From assembly GCF_900120195.1 (NCBI RefSeq), contig NZ_LT635539.1, positions 1,039,257 to 1,103,256 on the forward strand: DNA of 64,000 bases, given 5' to 3'. The notes under the pieces were generated by a model, which did not search any database, was not told the origin of the DNA, and saw only the letters and a list, made by a program, of their open reading frames with translations. A program made the position numbers and the translations under genes. This DNA comes from Blautia sp. Marseille-P3087 (GTDB taxonomy: Bacteria; Bacillota; Clostridia; Lachnospirales; Lachnospiraceae). Below are positions 30,250-39,780 of the stretch, piece by piece (the first letter of the stretch is position 1; the number at the start of each line of letters is the position of its first letter).

Positions 30250-31020
30250 TTATTCCTCTCCCTGATGAAATTTGCCAAGGAATTCTTTGATTCGTGTATT
30301 ATTTGAAGAAAATACCTCCTGCGGAGTACCTTCCACAGCGATCACGCCTTTATCCATAAAGATAACGCGGTCAGAAATATCTCGTGCAAAATTCATCTCA
30401 TGAGTGACGATCACCATTGTAATGTGGAGATCTGCGAGGGAACGGATCACGCGCAGCACCTCACCGGTCAGTTCCGGATCGAGTGCAGATGTCGGCTCAT
30501 CAAAAAACAAAATCTTAGGATTCAGTGCAAGCGCTCTTGCTATTGCCACTCGCTGGCACTGGCCGCCGGAAAGCTGATATGGATAAGCGTTTTCTTTATC
30601 GGATAATCCCATCTTTGCAAGAAGCTCTCTTGCTTCTTTGTAAACCTCATCTTTATTTCTTTTCTGCACATGTATCGGTGCATCAGTAATATTTTTCATT
30701 ACTGTATAATGTGGGAACAGGTTAAAATTCTGAAACACCAGACCAAAACAGGACTGAATTTCTTTTAACTGTGCTTTGTTCGGCAGACAGACTTTTCCGT
30801 TTTCTGTCCAGGCTGTTTTCTTTCCCATGTAGCTGATCTCACCATCATCGAGCAGAGTCAGCAGTGTAGCGCAGCGAAGAAGTGTGGATTTACCGGAACC
30901 GGAGGAACCGATGATAGAAACGACCTCGCCTTCGTTTACATGAATTGACACGTCTTTCAAAACCTGAAGACCGTCAAATTCTTTTTTGATATGATTCATT
31001 TCCAGAAGACTTGTACTCAA
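30250..31020 (-). CDS. Polar amino acid ABC transporter, ATP-binding protein
   Basis: 256 residues with Walker [13 protein letters not shown]-loop [13 protein letters not shown], signature [15 protein letters not shown] (Cys where Gln is usual), Walker [15 protein letters not shown] and the switch His in VTHEM. The sequence is closest to GlnQ/TcyN-type importers of polar amino acids. It follows the permease gene by 11 bases and is the third gene of the operon. The substrate (glutamine, cystine or similar) cannot be fixed from sequence. Confidence 0.93.
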   Translation of the reverse strand: MSTSLLEMNHIKKEFDGLQVLKDVSIHVNEGEVVSIIGSSGSGKSTLLRCATLLTLLDDGEISYMGKKTAWTENGKVCLPNKAQLKEIQSCFGLVFQNFNLFPHYTVMKNITDAPIHVQKRNKDEVYKEARELLAKMGLSDKENAYPYQLSGGQCQRVAIARALALNPKILFFDEPTSALDPELTGEVLRVIRSLADLHITMVIVTHEMNFARDISDRVIFMDKGVIAVEGTPQEVFSSNNTRIKEFLGKFHQGEE

Positions 31021-31031
31021 AGCATTTCCTC

Positions 31032-31679
31032 CTAACGATAGTAATTCAGTTTCTTTTCAAACCATTCCATAACCCATGCAACTACAAAGTTGAAGATGTA
31101 GTAGAATACACCGGCGATCACAAACGGAATAACGGTGGTCTGTGCTGCCGCAATCTGTTTGGCAAGGGCAAACATTTCGATATAAGATACGGAATAAACA
31201 AGGGATGTGTCTTTTACAAGAGTAATAACCTCGTTTGTCACTGACGGAAGTACGATCTTAACCACCTGCGGAAGTACGATCTTGAAAAAAGTCTGGCTCT
31301 TGTTATAGCCAAGGAGCTGTGCGGCCTCATACTGACCTACCGGAATAGACTCGATTCCGGAACGGTAGATTTCTGCAAAGTATGCCGCATAGTTCAGAGA
31401 ACATCCCAGAATGATCGCAGTAAACTTGTAGTTACCGATATTCATTCCCCAGAGGTAAAACGGTCCAAAATACCACAGCAGCAGCTGCAGCATCAAAGGT
31501 GTTCCACGCATAATAGAAATATAAGCTTTAATAATCCAACTCAGTGGCTTGAACTTGCTCACACGTCCGAAATATACCACCATACCAAGCGGCAGGGAAA
31601 ATAACAGGGTCAGACAAAAGATCAGCAGTGTCTGCCCGAACCCTACGGTAAGCTGTTGTAACATTACCTGAAAACTCAT
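31032..31679 (-). CDS. Polar amino acid ABC transporter, permease
   Basis: 215 residues of the HisM/GlnP type. Several transmembrane segments are visible, with a conserved [16 protein letters not shown] near residue 57 and the EAA loop ([46 protein letters not shown]). It forms the membrane channel with the ATPase at 30250 and the binding protein at 31838. The gap to the binding-protein gene holds a palindromic repeat. Confidence 0.93.
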   Translation of the reverse strand: MSFQVMLQQLTVGFGQTLLIFCLTLLFSLPLGMVVYFGRVSKFKPLSWIIKAYISIMRGTPLMLQLLLWYFGPFYLWGMNIGNYKFTAIILGCSLNYAAYFAEIYRSGIESIPVGQYEAAQLLGYNKSQTFFKIVLPQVVKIVLPSVTNEVITLVKDTSLVYSVSYIEMFALAKQIAAAQTTVIPFVIAGVFYYIFNFVVAWVMEWFEKKLNYYR

Positions 31680-31760
31680 GTACTCTCCTCCAAAAACCTA
31701 CAAGAGGGATGCCACCCGGAACCCGGGAAGCACCCCATTCTGTATTCTTATTGTTATTGC

Positions 31761-31826
31761 AACTGTTCAGTACCTTCACGGTTACGAGCCAAAACGCCTC
31801 GCGGGATACTACCTACTGAATAGTCA
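31761..31826. repeat. Palindromic repeat element, copy 1
   Basis: Begins AACTGTTCAGTACC and ends TACTACCTACTGAATAGT, so its ends are inverted. The same ends and a shared CTCGCGG.ATAC core recur at 43453-43498. This copy carries about 22 additional bases inside. It lies in an operon between transporter genes, as REP/MITE-like elements often do, and could affect mRNA stability. Confidence 0.6.
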
Positions 31827-31837
31827 CTTTTTATTAA

Positions 31838-32674
31838 TTATTTCTCTTCTGCTGTATCATCTTTTGATGTGTCATCAGATGCTTTCAACGTTACCATATC
31901 AGAAATCTCATATTTCTCTGCAAGCTCTGCAACTGTACCGTCATCTGCAAGTTTCTGAAGGTCTGCATTTACGATATTGCAAAGTTCATCGTTGCCTTTC
32001 TTGAAGCCGATTGCATACTGTTCGGTATTCAATGTCTCATCAAGAATCTTGAATCCCTCTCCACGGGAATTCAGCTGATATTTTGCAACTCCGATATCAA
32101 TTGCCAGTGCATCCAGTGCTCCGGCCTGCAGTTCTGTAAATGCTGTGTTGTAATCAGCAAATTCATTCAGAGAACCAAAGGTATCAGCCAATTCTTTCTG
32201 TCCGCCTTCTTCTTCACTCTGAAGAAGATCCAGTGCTGCAGAAGCTGCCTGTACACCAACAGTCTTTCCTGCAAGATCTGTCAGTTTGTCGATTCCTGAA
32301 TCCTCTGCAACAACGATTACCTGACTGTTGTCTACGTATGGATCTGAGAATGTATAATCATCTTCTCTTCCGTTCATGGTAAATCCATTCCAGATGCAGT
32401 CGATAGATCCAGAATTTAGTTCCATATCCTTAGAATCCCAGTTGATTGGTTTTTTCTCAAGTTCCCATCCTTCAAGATCACATACTGCCTGTGCCAGTTC
32501 AAGGTCAAATCCCGTATATTCCCCGTCATCGTCCATATAGCCATATGGCGGATATTCTGCATCAAATCCGACGATCAGTGTCTTGTCCTCGATTCCTGCC
32601 TGTACACTGACTGCGGATACCATTCCCATTGCCATTACTGCTGTCATCAAAACTGCAACTGTTTTTTTCTTCAT
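31838..32674 (-). CDS. Polar amino acid ABC transporter, substrate-binding protein
   Basis: About 278 residues from the ATG at 32674 (GAGGAGATAGAGAT upstream). The signal peptide is MKKKTVAVLMTAVMAMGMVSAVSVQAG, with no lipobox Cys. The mature domain starts LIVGFDAEYPPYGYMDDDGEYTGFDLELAQAVC, the SBP_bac_3 pattern, with IWNGFTMNGREDDYTFSDPY and GVQAASAALDLLQ. The C-terminus is an acidic tail (SDDTSKDDTAEEK). Lack of a lipid anchor is unusual for a Gram-positive binding protein, so it may be retained by an uncleaved signal or by the transporter itself. Confidence 0.93.
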   Translation of the reverse strand: MKKKTVAVLMTAVMAMGMVSAVSVQAGIEDKTLIVGFDAEYPPYGYMDDDGEYTGFDLELAQAVCDLEGWELEKKPINWDSKDMELNSGSIDCIWNGFTMNGREDDYTFSDPYVDNSQVIVVAEDSGIDKLTDLAGKTVGVQAASAALDLLQSEEEGGQKELADTFGSLNEFADYNTAFTELQAGALDALAIDIGVAKYQLNSRGEGFKILDETLNTEQYAIGFKKGNDELCNIVNADLQKLADDGTVAELAEKYEISDMVTLKASDDTSKDDTAEEK

Positions 32675-32743
32675 ATCTCTATCTCCTCTTAACATATTTT
32701 CATGTTTTAGCACATGGTCACTCTACCTCGTGAAAGTATTGAT

Positions 32744-32772
32744 ATCGTACCATACCGCCTGTGCCATGTCAA
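32744..32772 (-). promoter_or_regulatory. Promoter of the amino acid ABC operon
   Basis: TTGACA (complement of 32767-32772), 17-bp spacer, TACGAT (complement of 32744-32749), about 70 bases upstream of the binding-protein start. Confidence 0.7.
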
Positions 32773-32798
32773 TAGAATTTCATATTTTTAGACAGTAA

Positions 32799-32827
32799 AA
32801 AAGACAGCGGGATAAGCTGTCTTTTTT
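32799..32827. terminator. Bidirectional terminator downstream of ftsH
   Basis: AAGACAGC and GCTGTCTT form an 8-bp stem with A-run before and T-run after on either strand. It separates ftsH from the ABC operon. The rest of 32830-32980 holds a G-run and AT-rich DNA with no gene. Confidence 0.75.
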
Positions 32828-32980
32828 GGAGAAGGTATTTCTTCTTATGGGGTGTAGCAAAAACTATATAATGTATTGGGGGGTTTTTACGGTTATTATA
32901 GTACCACGCGTCCCCCGAAAAGTGTGCACAAACTTCACAAATTTCACCATTACTTTTTGTCTATTTTGTACACTTTCTTT

Positions 32981-34810
32981 TTAATCTTCTGCATTTTCCA
33001 ATGTAAAAAGTGCCTCAAACTCATCACGCTGGATCTTTTCCTTCTCTAAAAGAAGTGCTGCACACTTATGCAGTACATCCATATGCTGGGAAACAATCTC
33101 TCTTGCTTTTGCATGGCATTCATCAATAATACCATGAACTTCCTGATCGATCTCTTTTGCAACTTCCTCGCTGTAGCTTCTTGTATGAGCCAGATCACGT
33201 CCGATAAATACTTCATCCCCGTCATCACCGTATGTGATCAGACCGAGTTTATCAGACATACCATACTGCATCACCATTGCACGCGCAGTACTTGTCGCAC
33301 GCTTGATATCATTTGATGCACCGGTTGTGATATCGCCAAAGATGATCTCTTCAGCGACACGTCCTCCCAGAAGTGTCGTGATATCCTGAAGCATCTTGCC
33401 TTTTGTGTTGAATATTTCATCATTTTCCGGAAGCGGCATGGTATATCCGGCTGCTCCCATTCCTGTCGGGATAATGGAAATCGTATATACCGGATCCATA
33501 TCCGGAAGTACATGAAACAGGATTGCATGACCAGCTTCATGATAAGCAGTGATCTTCTTTTCTTTTTCGGAGATGACTTTGCTGCGTTTCTCGGCTCCGA
33601 TACCAACCTTGATAAAGGCATGCTTGATATCCGGCTGCGTAATATAGCTCCGTCCGGATCTTGCTGCCATGATTGCAGCTTCATTCAGAAGATTCTCAAG
33701 ATCTGCTCCGGTAAATCCGGCTGTTGTCTGTGCGATCTGTGCAAGATTCACATCCTCGCCAAGTGGTTTGTCTTTCGCATGGACTTTAAGAATTTCTTCT
33801 CTGCCCTTTACATCCGGTCTGCCGACTGCAACCTTACGGTCAAAACGGCCAGGACGCAGGATTGCAGGATCAAGAATATCCACACGGTTAGTCGCTGCCA
33901 TTACGATGATTCCTTCATTGACACCAAATCCATCCATCTCAACAAGGAGCTGGTTCAATGTCTGTTCTCTCTCATCGTGGCCACCGCCCATACCGGTACC
34001 ACGCTGTCTTGCAACCGCATCGATCTCATCGATAAAAATGATACACGGTGCATGTTTCTTGCCTTCTTCAAAAAGATCGCGGACACGGGATGCACCTACA
34101 CCGACAAACATTTCCACGAAATCAGAACCGGAAATGGAGAAGAATGGAACACCTGCCTCTCCGGCTACTGCTTTTGCAAGAAGTGTCTTGCCCGTTCCGG
34201 GAGGGCCTACAAGGATCACTCCCTTCGGGATTCTCGCACCCACATTTGTGTATTTCTGCGGTGCCTTAAGGAAATCCACCACTTCTACCAAATCTTCCTT
34301 TTCTTCCTGAAGTCCGGCAACATTCTGGAAGGTAACTTTCTTGTCATCCGGAAGCATCATTCTTGCACGGCTCTTACCGAAATTCATCATCTTGGCATTT
34401 CCACCGCCGCCTGACATCTGACGGTTCATCATAAGAAAAAGAAAAATTACAAGTGCACCGGTAAGAAGTGTCGGAAGAAGTGTCGTCATAAATACACTCT
34501 CCTGCGGAACATCTGCAATCTCAGGATGAATATCATAACTCTCCAGAGTATCTTCCGCATCCTTTACATCAGTTACATATACACGTTTCTGGCCTTCACC
34601 CTCGATATCCGCAACAACAGATCCTGTCGGAACCTCTCTGTTCTGGTATATCTTCGCGGATGTGACCTTTCCGTCCTTGGCAGCCTGTTTCATGCTCTCC
34701 ATGGAATAGCTGCTCTGTGATGTCACCTGATTATTCAGATAAAAATAACCGGCTACAAGCATCACGATCAATACAAGATACAGGCCAATTCTGCCTGACT
34801 GTCTGTTCAC
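32981..34810 (-). CDS. ftsH: ATP-dependent zinc metalloprotease FtsH
   Basis: 609 residues. Two transmembrane helices flank a short external domain ([16 protein letters not shown] near 10 and [19 protein letters not shown] near 110). The AAA+ module has Walker A GPPGTGKT, Walker [12 protein letters not shown] and the [23 protein letters not shown]. The protease domain has the zinc motif HEAGH. It degrades membrane and regulatory proteins, and in sporulating relatives helps entry into sporulation. The start is a GTG with AAAGGAG about 10 bases upstream. It ends the hpt-tilS-spoIIE cluster as in Bacillus. Confidence 0.97.
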   Translation of the reverse strand: MNRQSGRIGLYLVLIVMLVAGYFYLNNQVTSQSSYSMESMKQAAKDGKVTSAKIYQNREVPTGSVVADIEGEGQKRVYVTDVKDAEDTLESYDIHPEIADVPQESVFMTTLLPTLLTGALVIFLFLMMNRQMSGGGGNAKMMNFGKSRARMMLPDDKKVTFQNVAGLQEEKEDLVEVVDFLKAPQKYTNVGARIPKGVILVGPPGTGKTLLAKAVAGEAGVPFFSISGSDFVEMFVGVGASRVRDLFEEGKKHAPCIIFIDEIDAVARQRGTGMGGGHDEREQTLNQLLVEMDGFGVNEGIIVMAATNRVDILDPAILRPGRFDRKVAVGRPDVKGREEILKVHAKDKPLGEDVNLAQIAQTTAGFTGADLENLLNEAAIMAARSGRSYITQPDIKHAFIKVGIGAEKRSKVISEKEKKITAYHEAGHAILFHVLPDMDPVYTISIIPTGMGAAGYTMPLPENDEIFNTKGKMLQDITTLLGGRVAEEIIFGDITTGASNDIKRATSTARAMVMQYGMSDKLGLITYGDDGDEVFIGRDLAHTRSYSEEVAKEIDQEVHGIIDECHAKAREIVSQHMDVLHKCAALLLEKEKIQRDEFEALFTLENAED

Positions 34811-34858
34811 CTGCTGTTTTCTCCTTTCAAATCTGGTCTGTCACTGTGAACGTATTCA

Positions 34859-35392
34859 CTAGTCTTCCTGGTCTAATTCAACCACTCCGATAAACGGAAG
34901 GTTTCTGTATTTCTGTGCATAATCCAGGCCATATCCGACAACAAACTCATCCGGAATGTTGAAGCAGCAATAATCTACTTTAACGTCTTTGACTCTGCGT
35001 TCCGGTTTGTCCAGAAGTGTGCACAGATGGATGCTGTTTGGATTTCTGCCTTTCAGGATATCGATCAGATAGCTTAAAGTTCTTCCTGAGTCAATAATAT
35101 CCTCCACGATCAGAACGTCCTTGCCGATCAGCGGCTGATCCAGATCCTTTACGATCTTTACGACGCCGCTTGATTTGGTATCATCACCATAACTGGAAAC
35201 AGACATAAAATCAAGAGACACCGGAACGGTAATTCTCTTTGCCAGTTCACAGGTAAAAAATACGCCACCCTTCAGGACACAGATCATATGGATCTCTTTT
35301 CCTGCATAATCCTTGCTGATCTTTGCTGCAATCTGTCTGATTCTTGCATCCACTTCTTCTTCACTAAGTAAAACCCTGATTTTTTCGCTCAT
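34859..35392 (-). CDS. hpt: Hypoxanthine phosphoribosyltransferase
   Basis: 177 residues. The PRPP-binding motif VLIVEDIIDSGRTLSYL and the flexible loop segment SVSSYGDDTKSSG are diagnostic. It converts hypoxanthine and guanine to IMP and GMP using PRPP. The start overlaps the tilS stop by 4 bases (ATGA). The tilS-hpt-ftsH order is conserved in Firmicutes. Confidence 0.96.
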   Translation of the reverse strand: MSEKIRVLLSEEEVDARIRQIAAKISKDYAGKEIHMICVLKGGVFFTCELAKRITVPVSLDFMSVSSYGDDTKSSGVVKIVKDLDQPLIGKDVLIVEDIIDSGRTLSYLIDILKGRNPNSIHLCTLLDKPERRVKDVKVDYCCFNIPDEFVVGYGLDYAQKYRNLPFIGVVELDQED

Positions 35393-36792
35393 TCTATGCT
35401 TCCTCCTTGGTATGTAATTTCCAGCACCTTCTCTGTCTGAGAAGTAATCTTATACCGTTCGCTGATCCTGCCCCCTACGATCCAGAGTATTTCATCCTTT
35501 GCAGCCACAAGAGGGATTTCCTGCCGTATCTCGCCCGGAATCTTATCGTCGATCATACAGCGTGTCAGCTTTTTGCGTCCGCCCGACTGATTAACGATCA
35601 TATAATCTCCGCTTCTTCGCGTCCGGACAGACAGTTCGCAATTTATTTTATCACAATCTAACCATTTCGTATACTTTTTTTCTAAAATCTTCTCTCCCGA
35701 ATATGGAAAAATACAGGTTCTGAAAGTTTCATTCTCCCAGATTGTATCTCCTTCCATGTTCAGTACCTGTGCTTCTTCCGTTCTCTCCAAAATTTCTTCT
35801 GTTTTCTTTTGAAGTTTTACTCCTCCATAACATCGCAGAGCCTCCACACCATAAGGAAGACTGATTTTTCTTCCGCTCTGATTTTCATAAAGCTTCTGCA
35901 CCTGTCGAATATGTCCCGCTGTAAGATCATTCCTGTGCCCGCTTAACCGCTCCAGAATTTCTCTTACCGCATAATTCTGGAGAATTGTTTCTTTTGTAAA
36001 AAACTCTTTGTCCAGAAGATACGTCCCGTCTTTTCCTGCACAGTTATCTGCCATTTCTTCCGCTTTTGTTTTAAAATACTCTTCTGCCTGCCGGAACAGC
36101 TCGGATGCTTCAGCCATATGTGAAACAGCTTTTGCATTTATTTCCTGCGTCATCAGCGGCAGAATATGATGCCGGATACGATTTCTCGTATAATCATCCT
36201 CAAAATTGCTGCTGTCCATTACTGACGGAATTCCTGTCTCTTTTATATAATCGACAATTTCATCCCGTTCTAAACAGATAACCGGACGGATAAATTCACC
36301 ATTAACCGGTTTCAGAGCAGCCATTCCACGGATTCCGCTCCCTCTCGCAAGATGATGGAGCATTGTCTCGGCAACATCGTTTTTGTTATGTGCAAGTGCA
36401 ATCCGTATGTCACCATCAGAAGATGTACATTTCTTTTTTTCCTCTTCGAATGCTGCCCTTCGGACCTTCCTGCCTGCTTCTTCGGTTCCCATCTTCCATT
36501 CTGCTGACAGACAGGGCACATCATAACTATATACGCAGCACGGGATTTTCCATTCTCTGCAGATCTTCTGCACCGTTTTCTGATCCCGCAGTGCTTCCTT
36601 TCCACGAATGCCGTGATTTACGTGCACTACACGCAGAAAAAAATTATATTCTTTCTGAATTCTCCGAAGGATATCCAGCATTACCATTGAATCGGGTCCA
36701 CCAGAAACTCCTGCTATCACAGTGCATCCCTGCTTTATCATTTCTGTTTCTGCAATATACTGTTTTACTTTCTGTAGCACCTGTTCCTGCAT
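35389..36792 (-). CDS. tilS: tRNA(Ile)-lysidine synthetase
   Basis: 467 residues. The P-loop VIAGVSGGPDSMVMLDIL (SGGxDS) near residue 27, then VVHVNHGIRG and IALAHNKNDVAETMLHHLARGSG are the N-type ATP pyrophosphatase signatures of TilS. The C-terminal TilS domain ends with LTRCMIDDKIPGEIRQEIPLVAAKDEILWIVGGRISERYKI. It modifies the CAU anticodon of tRNA-Ile2 with lysine and is essential. It overlaps hpt and lies 21 bases from spoIIE. Confidence 0.95.
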   Translation of the reverse strand: MQEQVLQKVKQYIAETEMIKQGCTVIAGVSGGPDSMVMLDILRRIQKEYNFFLRVVHVNHGIRGKEALRDQKTVQKICREWKIPCCVYSYDVPCLSAEWKMGTEEAGRKVRRAAFEEEKKKCTSSDGDIRIALAHNKNDVAETMLHHLARGSGIRGMAALKPVNGEFIRPVICLERDEIVDYIKETGIPSVMDSSNFEDDYTRNRIRHHILPLMTQEINAKAVSHMAEASELFRQAEEYFKTKAEEMADNCAGKDGTYLLDKEFFTKETILQNYAVREILERLSGHRNDLTAGHIRQVQKLYENQSGRKISLPYGVEALRCYGGVKLQKKTEEILERTEEAQVLNMEGDTIWENETFRTCIFPYSGEKILEKKYTKWLDCDKINCELSVRTRRSGDYMIVNQSGGRKKLTRCMIDDKIPGEIRQEIPLVAAKDEILWIVGGRISERYKITSQTEKVLEITYQGGSIE

Positions 36793-36813
36793 TTACTCTT
36801 TTCTCCCGTGCTT

Positions 36814-38307
36814 TTATTTTCGAACTACACTGGCAACCAGAACCGTCATATCATCTCTTGCCCGGTAATCGCTGTATCCCAGCACACGTTCAAGTATCCC
36901 TCGGCTCACTTCGCGCGGTGTCTCATCCTGAATATCCATGATGATTTCTTTCATTGTTTCTTCTTCTCGCTCTGTCGGAAGAGCATCCAGTACCCCGTCC
37001 GTCATCATGATCAGATAATCTCCATGATAAAGTTTCCGCGAAGCCATATCAAAATCCATCCGCTGTACCAGTCCTGCCGCAAGGCTTTCTGATGAAATTG
37101 CCTCTACCCAGTGGTCACGTTTGATAAATGTGGATGCCGCTCCTGCTTTAAGGAACTCACAGATTCCCGTATAAAGATCGACTGCACAGATATCTACCGT
37201 AGAAAACATTCCCTCCTGCCCTTTCAACACAAGCGCCGAATTTACCATGCGGGCTGCCGCTTCCTGTGTAAAGCCGGATTCCAGAAACTGTTCCAGAAGC
37301 TCCACGACGATTTCACTTTCCCGGCAGGCATCCATGCCGGATCCCATCCCGTCAGAAAGGCACATCACAAACTTTCCGCCATCTTCCTGTCGGCAGATAT
37401 AGTTGTCACCTGATACTTTTTCTTCTTCTCTTGTCAGTCTGGATATTCCATACAGCATCTGATAACTGACATCTTCCACAAAATGGACTGTGTGAAATTC
37501 ACCATTTACAATACAACGGCTGCCGGCAGATGACGTCATCGGTGACTCACATATCTCAGAAAGCACCTGTGAAACATCCGTCACGGAAACACACTGACCG
37601 CTTCTGGCACGCATATTAAGAAAAATCTGCCGCCGTCCCTCTGCCTTATCCATCACCCATGCCTGTTTCAGGATCACGTGACGCCTGCGAAGCATCCTGC
37701 GCAGTTCTTCCTGAAATTCCGGCTCCGCAGGTGAAATATCATAAAGATCACTTGCCACCATCTCCATGATCCCGGCTATTTCTGTCAACTGCTGTGCGAC
37801 GGCAAGTCTGCTCTCGATCATACGGTTTGTCCACACCAGATTCTGTTTTTCATTTCGAAAATTACGTCGTATTACATCCAGATACTGGTAGGTTTTCCCA
37901 CATAGTTCCGACCACTGTGTACGGAGTTCGTCAAGTTTTTCTTCATTACCAGCTTCCATTGCCCGTACAATACTCTCCACACCTTTACACAATTCGGTCG
38001 AGCGGTTTCCCCAGCACAATTCCCGATGATAACAGTTCGCACATACCTGAGCGTTCGTCTCCACCAGAATATTATCGATCTGACCACTGCTTAAAAATTC
38101 TTTTTTATATGGCATTCCATAAAACGTATCTGCAAGCTTCTGAAACGAGGCTGCATAACGCTCCACCTTTTCTTTCTGGGGATGCTCTTCACACAAAGAA
38201 AACGCTTCTTCTTTTTTTGACATTCTCCCCGTCAAAATAGTTTTTGCCATGTCCCGCAATATCAAAAGTACACTGATCACGAGCATGGCAATTATCCATT
38301 CCTGCAT
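36814..38307 (-). CDS. spoIIE: Short SpoIIE-type PP2C phosphatase
   Basis: 497 residues. The C-terminal 230 residues are a PP2C phosphatase domain with FVMCLSDGMGSGMDACRES, MMTDGVLDAL and RDDMTVLVA holding the metal-binding Asp residues. The middle contains the CANCYHRELCW.....C cluster typical of SpoIIE. However, only one N-terminal transmembrane helix (WIIAMLVISVLLILRD) is present, while Bacillus SpoIIE has about 820 residues and ten helices. Locus order (after divIC, before tilS) and the Spo0A-type promoter support the spoIIE assignment. It should dephosphorylate SpoIIAA to activate sigma-F. Confidence 0.85.
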   Translation of the reverse strand: MQEWIIAMLVISVLLILRDMAKTILTGRMSKKEEAFSLCEEHPQKEKVERYAASFQKLADTFYGMPYKKEFLSSGQIDNILVETNAQVCANCYHRELCWGNRSTELCKGVESIVRAMEAGNEEKLDELRTQWSELCGKTYQYLDVIRRNFRNEKQNLVWTNRMIESRLAVAQQLTEIAGIMEMVASDLYDISPAEPEFQEELRRMLRRRHVILKQAWVMDKAEGRRQIFLNMRARSGQCVSVTDVSQVLSEICESPMTSSAGSRCIVNGEFHTVHFVEDVSYQMLYGISRLTREEEKVSGDNYICRQEDGGKFVMCLSDGMGSGMDACRESEIVVELLEQFLESGFTQEAAARMVNSALVLKGQEGMFSTVDICAVDLYTGICEFLKAGAASTFIKRDHWVEAISSESLAAGLVQRMDFDMASRKLYHGDYLIMMTDGVLDALPTEREEETMKEIIMDIQDETPREVSRGILERVLGYSDYRARDDMTVLVASVVRK

Positions 38308-38341
38308 ATATTCCCCTCCCCTAATACTTTCCTAGAAAAAT

Positions 38342-38392
38342 ATTATAAGAAGGTTTCTTTAAAATATCTGTCAAACAAAGGCGGCTGTCAAG
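38342..38392 (-). promoter_or_regulatory. Spo0A-type sigma-A promoter of spoIIE
   Basis: TTGACA (complement of 38369-38374) and TATAAT (complement of 38342-38347) are separated by 21 bp, not 17. A 0A-like box TGTCAAA overlaps the -35 (38369-38375), and a weaker one, TGTCAAG, lies at 38386-38392; the consensus is TGTCGAA. Long-spacer sigma-A promoters with 0A boxes at -35 are known for spoIIE and spoIIG in Bacillus. Confidence 0.7.
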
Positions 38393-38428
38393 AAAAACTT
38401 TTCTGCAAAATCTGCTTTATTTCTTAGG

Positions 38429-38743
38429 TTACTTTTCTTCTTCAAAAACGATCTCGTTTCCCTTGACGAGACCAAGCTTATCTCTCGCAACTTCTGCGAT
38501 GTATTCATCAGTCTGCATGTATTCCTTCTGCTCGTCGATTTCTTTCGTCCGGTCCTGCTCATCCTCAATGGATTGCTGCAGCGCTGCTGCCTTCGCATCA
38601 TACACTGCAATACGGGCTTTCAGATTATTACTCTGCATCGTCAGCCCGACCAGAAGAATCAGAACAACGATAGCGATTGCAGCCATACCTAAATAGTTAT
38701 TCGCTATTTTTTGATTGCTTCTTCTCTTTTTGGATTTTTTCAA
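38429..38743 (-). CDS. divIC: Septum formation initiator DivIC/FtsB-like
   Basis: 104 residues. A basic cytoplasmic start (KKSKKRRSNQK), one transmembrane helix (LGMAAIAIVVLILLVGLTM, about 18-36), a coiled coil (NLKARIAVYDAKAAALQQSIEDEQDRTKEIDEQKEYM) and the DivIC/FtsB ending YIAEVARDKLGLVKGNEIVF. It is part of the divisome with FtsL and DivIB. The start is a TTG with AAGGGG about 9 bases upstream, overlapping yabQ by 47 bases. Confidence 0.92.
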   Translation of the reverse strand: MKKSKKRRSNQKIANNYLGMAAIAIVVLILLVGLTMQSNNLKARIAVYDAKAAALQQSIEDEQDRTKEIDEQKEYMQTDEYIAEVARDKLGLVKGNEIVFEEEK

Positions 38744-39101
38744 AACGCCTGCCCCTTCTAAATTTCCTATTACGCTTCTTTAAATGCCTATGTATTAAAA
38801 TACTACATCTTTTTACCGGAAATAGCAACCGATTTAACAAATAATTTGCAAAAAAAGCACCAATTAGCGCACCGGGCAATAAAAACAGTCGAAGTTCCCC
38901 GTAATTGCATCGAAACAACGCAAAAAACAGTAGAAATCCTGCTGCCAGCCAGTATAAAAAGTCTGTCACCGATCTGATTCCGCGTCTCCCGAAAAAGTGA
39001 TATAAAAGGCCACAGAATATCCGATACGCGGCGCACAGCATCATGCCGCTCATAATCGCGCGAAGAAAAAGAGCAGTCTCAAATTTCATATAACTGCTCA
39101 T
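38697..39101 (-). CDS. yabQ: Spore cortex biosynthesis protein YabQ
   Basis: 134 residues. Three to four transmembrane helices are visible (AIMSGMMLCAAYRIFCGLLYHFF, LYWLAAGFLLFFALFRC, LFLLPGALIGAFFANYLLNRLLF), followed by a very basic tail (KKRNRKFRRGRRFEKIQKEKKQSKN). In Bacillus YabQ lies in the spore outer membranes and is needed for the cortex. It follows yabP directly and overlaps divIC. Gene order matches the canonical locus. Confidence 0.9.
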   Translation of the reverse strand: MSSYMKFETALFLRAIMSGMMLCAAYRIFCGLLYHFFGRRGIRSVTDFLYWLAAGFLLFFALFRCNYGELRLFLLPGALIGAFFANYLLNRLLFPVKRCSILIHRHLKKRNRKFRRGRRFEKIQKEKKQSKNSE

Positions 39102-39102
39102 T

Positions 39103-39393
39103 TCAACGGAACATCCTTTTCAAAATAGATTCGTCTTTTTTGTGTGCATTCCTGGTAAGGTACGAAAGACTGTCCACACGTCCCTCCACCTCGGCATCAC
39201 CCTTTTCCAAGTTCAGTTTTCGTACGTGAAGCTGTTCGCCTTTCAGAAGTATTTTACCCGCTTCCGAAAGAAGAAGTACCTCATTTTCATTAAATGAATG
39301 AATTTCCTGTACTCCGGTGATCACTGCCTTCTTTCGGTTTTCCAGCAAAACGCGATGTACCCCGGCTGACTGTTTCTCTTCCATCATGATCAT
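39103..39393 (-). CDS. yabP: Sporulation protein YabP
   Basis: 96 residues. The YabP/YqfC domain is seen in HRVLLENRKKAVITGVQEIHSFNENEVLLLSEAGKILLKGEQLHVRKLNLEKGDAEVEGRVDSLSYL. Start could be ATG at 39393 or Met4 at 39384. The protein works with YabQ during spore morphogenesis under sigma-E. Its neighbours rqcP and yabQ are as in other spore formers. Confidence 0.92.
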   Translation of the reverse strand: MIMMEEKQSAGVHRVLLENRKKAVITGVQEIHSFNENEVLLLSEAGKILLKGEQLHVRKLNLEKGDAEVEGRVDSLSYLTRNAHKKDESILKRMFR

Positions 39394-39468
39394 CCATTCA
39401 GAATTTCCTTACTGAAAATGTATGCACACTTCATGACAAATAGACGTCTTACGTATAAATCGTATCCT

Positions 39469-39708
39469 TTAGAGATAACGGAAAAGATTTTCTGCATCTT
39501 CTTTGCGCACGGTGTCTTTCACATCAAGAACTTCCACTTTTACATTTTTACTTCCAAACTGAATTTCAACTGTATCTCCTGCCTTCACCTGTACAGATGC
39601 CTTCGCCGGCTTATCATTGACCAGCACACGTCCTGCATCACAGGCTTCGTTGGCAACAGTTCTTCTCTTGATCAGTCTCGAAACCTTCAGATATTTATCA
39701 AGTCTCAT
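39469..39708 (-). CDS. rqcP: S4-domain RNA-binding protein RqcP (YabO)
   Basis: 79 residues from the ATG at 39708, which has GGGAGGCAGAC upstream; the frame is open to 39774 but the extension is unrelated. The S4 domain MRLDKYLKVSRLIKRRTVANEACDAGRVLVNDKPAKASVQVKAGDTVEIQFG covers most of the protein. RqcP assists RqcH in ribosome-associated quality control by stabilising tRNA during Ala tailing. It sits between hup and yabP. Confidence 0.93.
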   Translation of the reverse strand: MRLDKYLKVSRLIKRRTVANEACDAGRVLVNDKPAKASVQVKAGDTVEIQFGSKNVKVEVLDVKDTVRKEDAENLFRYL

Positions 39709-39780
39709 GTCTGCCTCCCAAATATATTTATATATAAAAGAAAAAGGGGAACTGTACGTTCCCCCAAGATACATCTTTAA

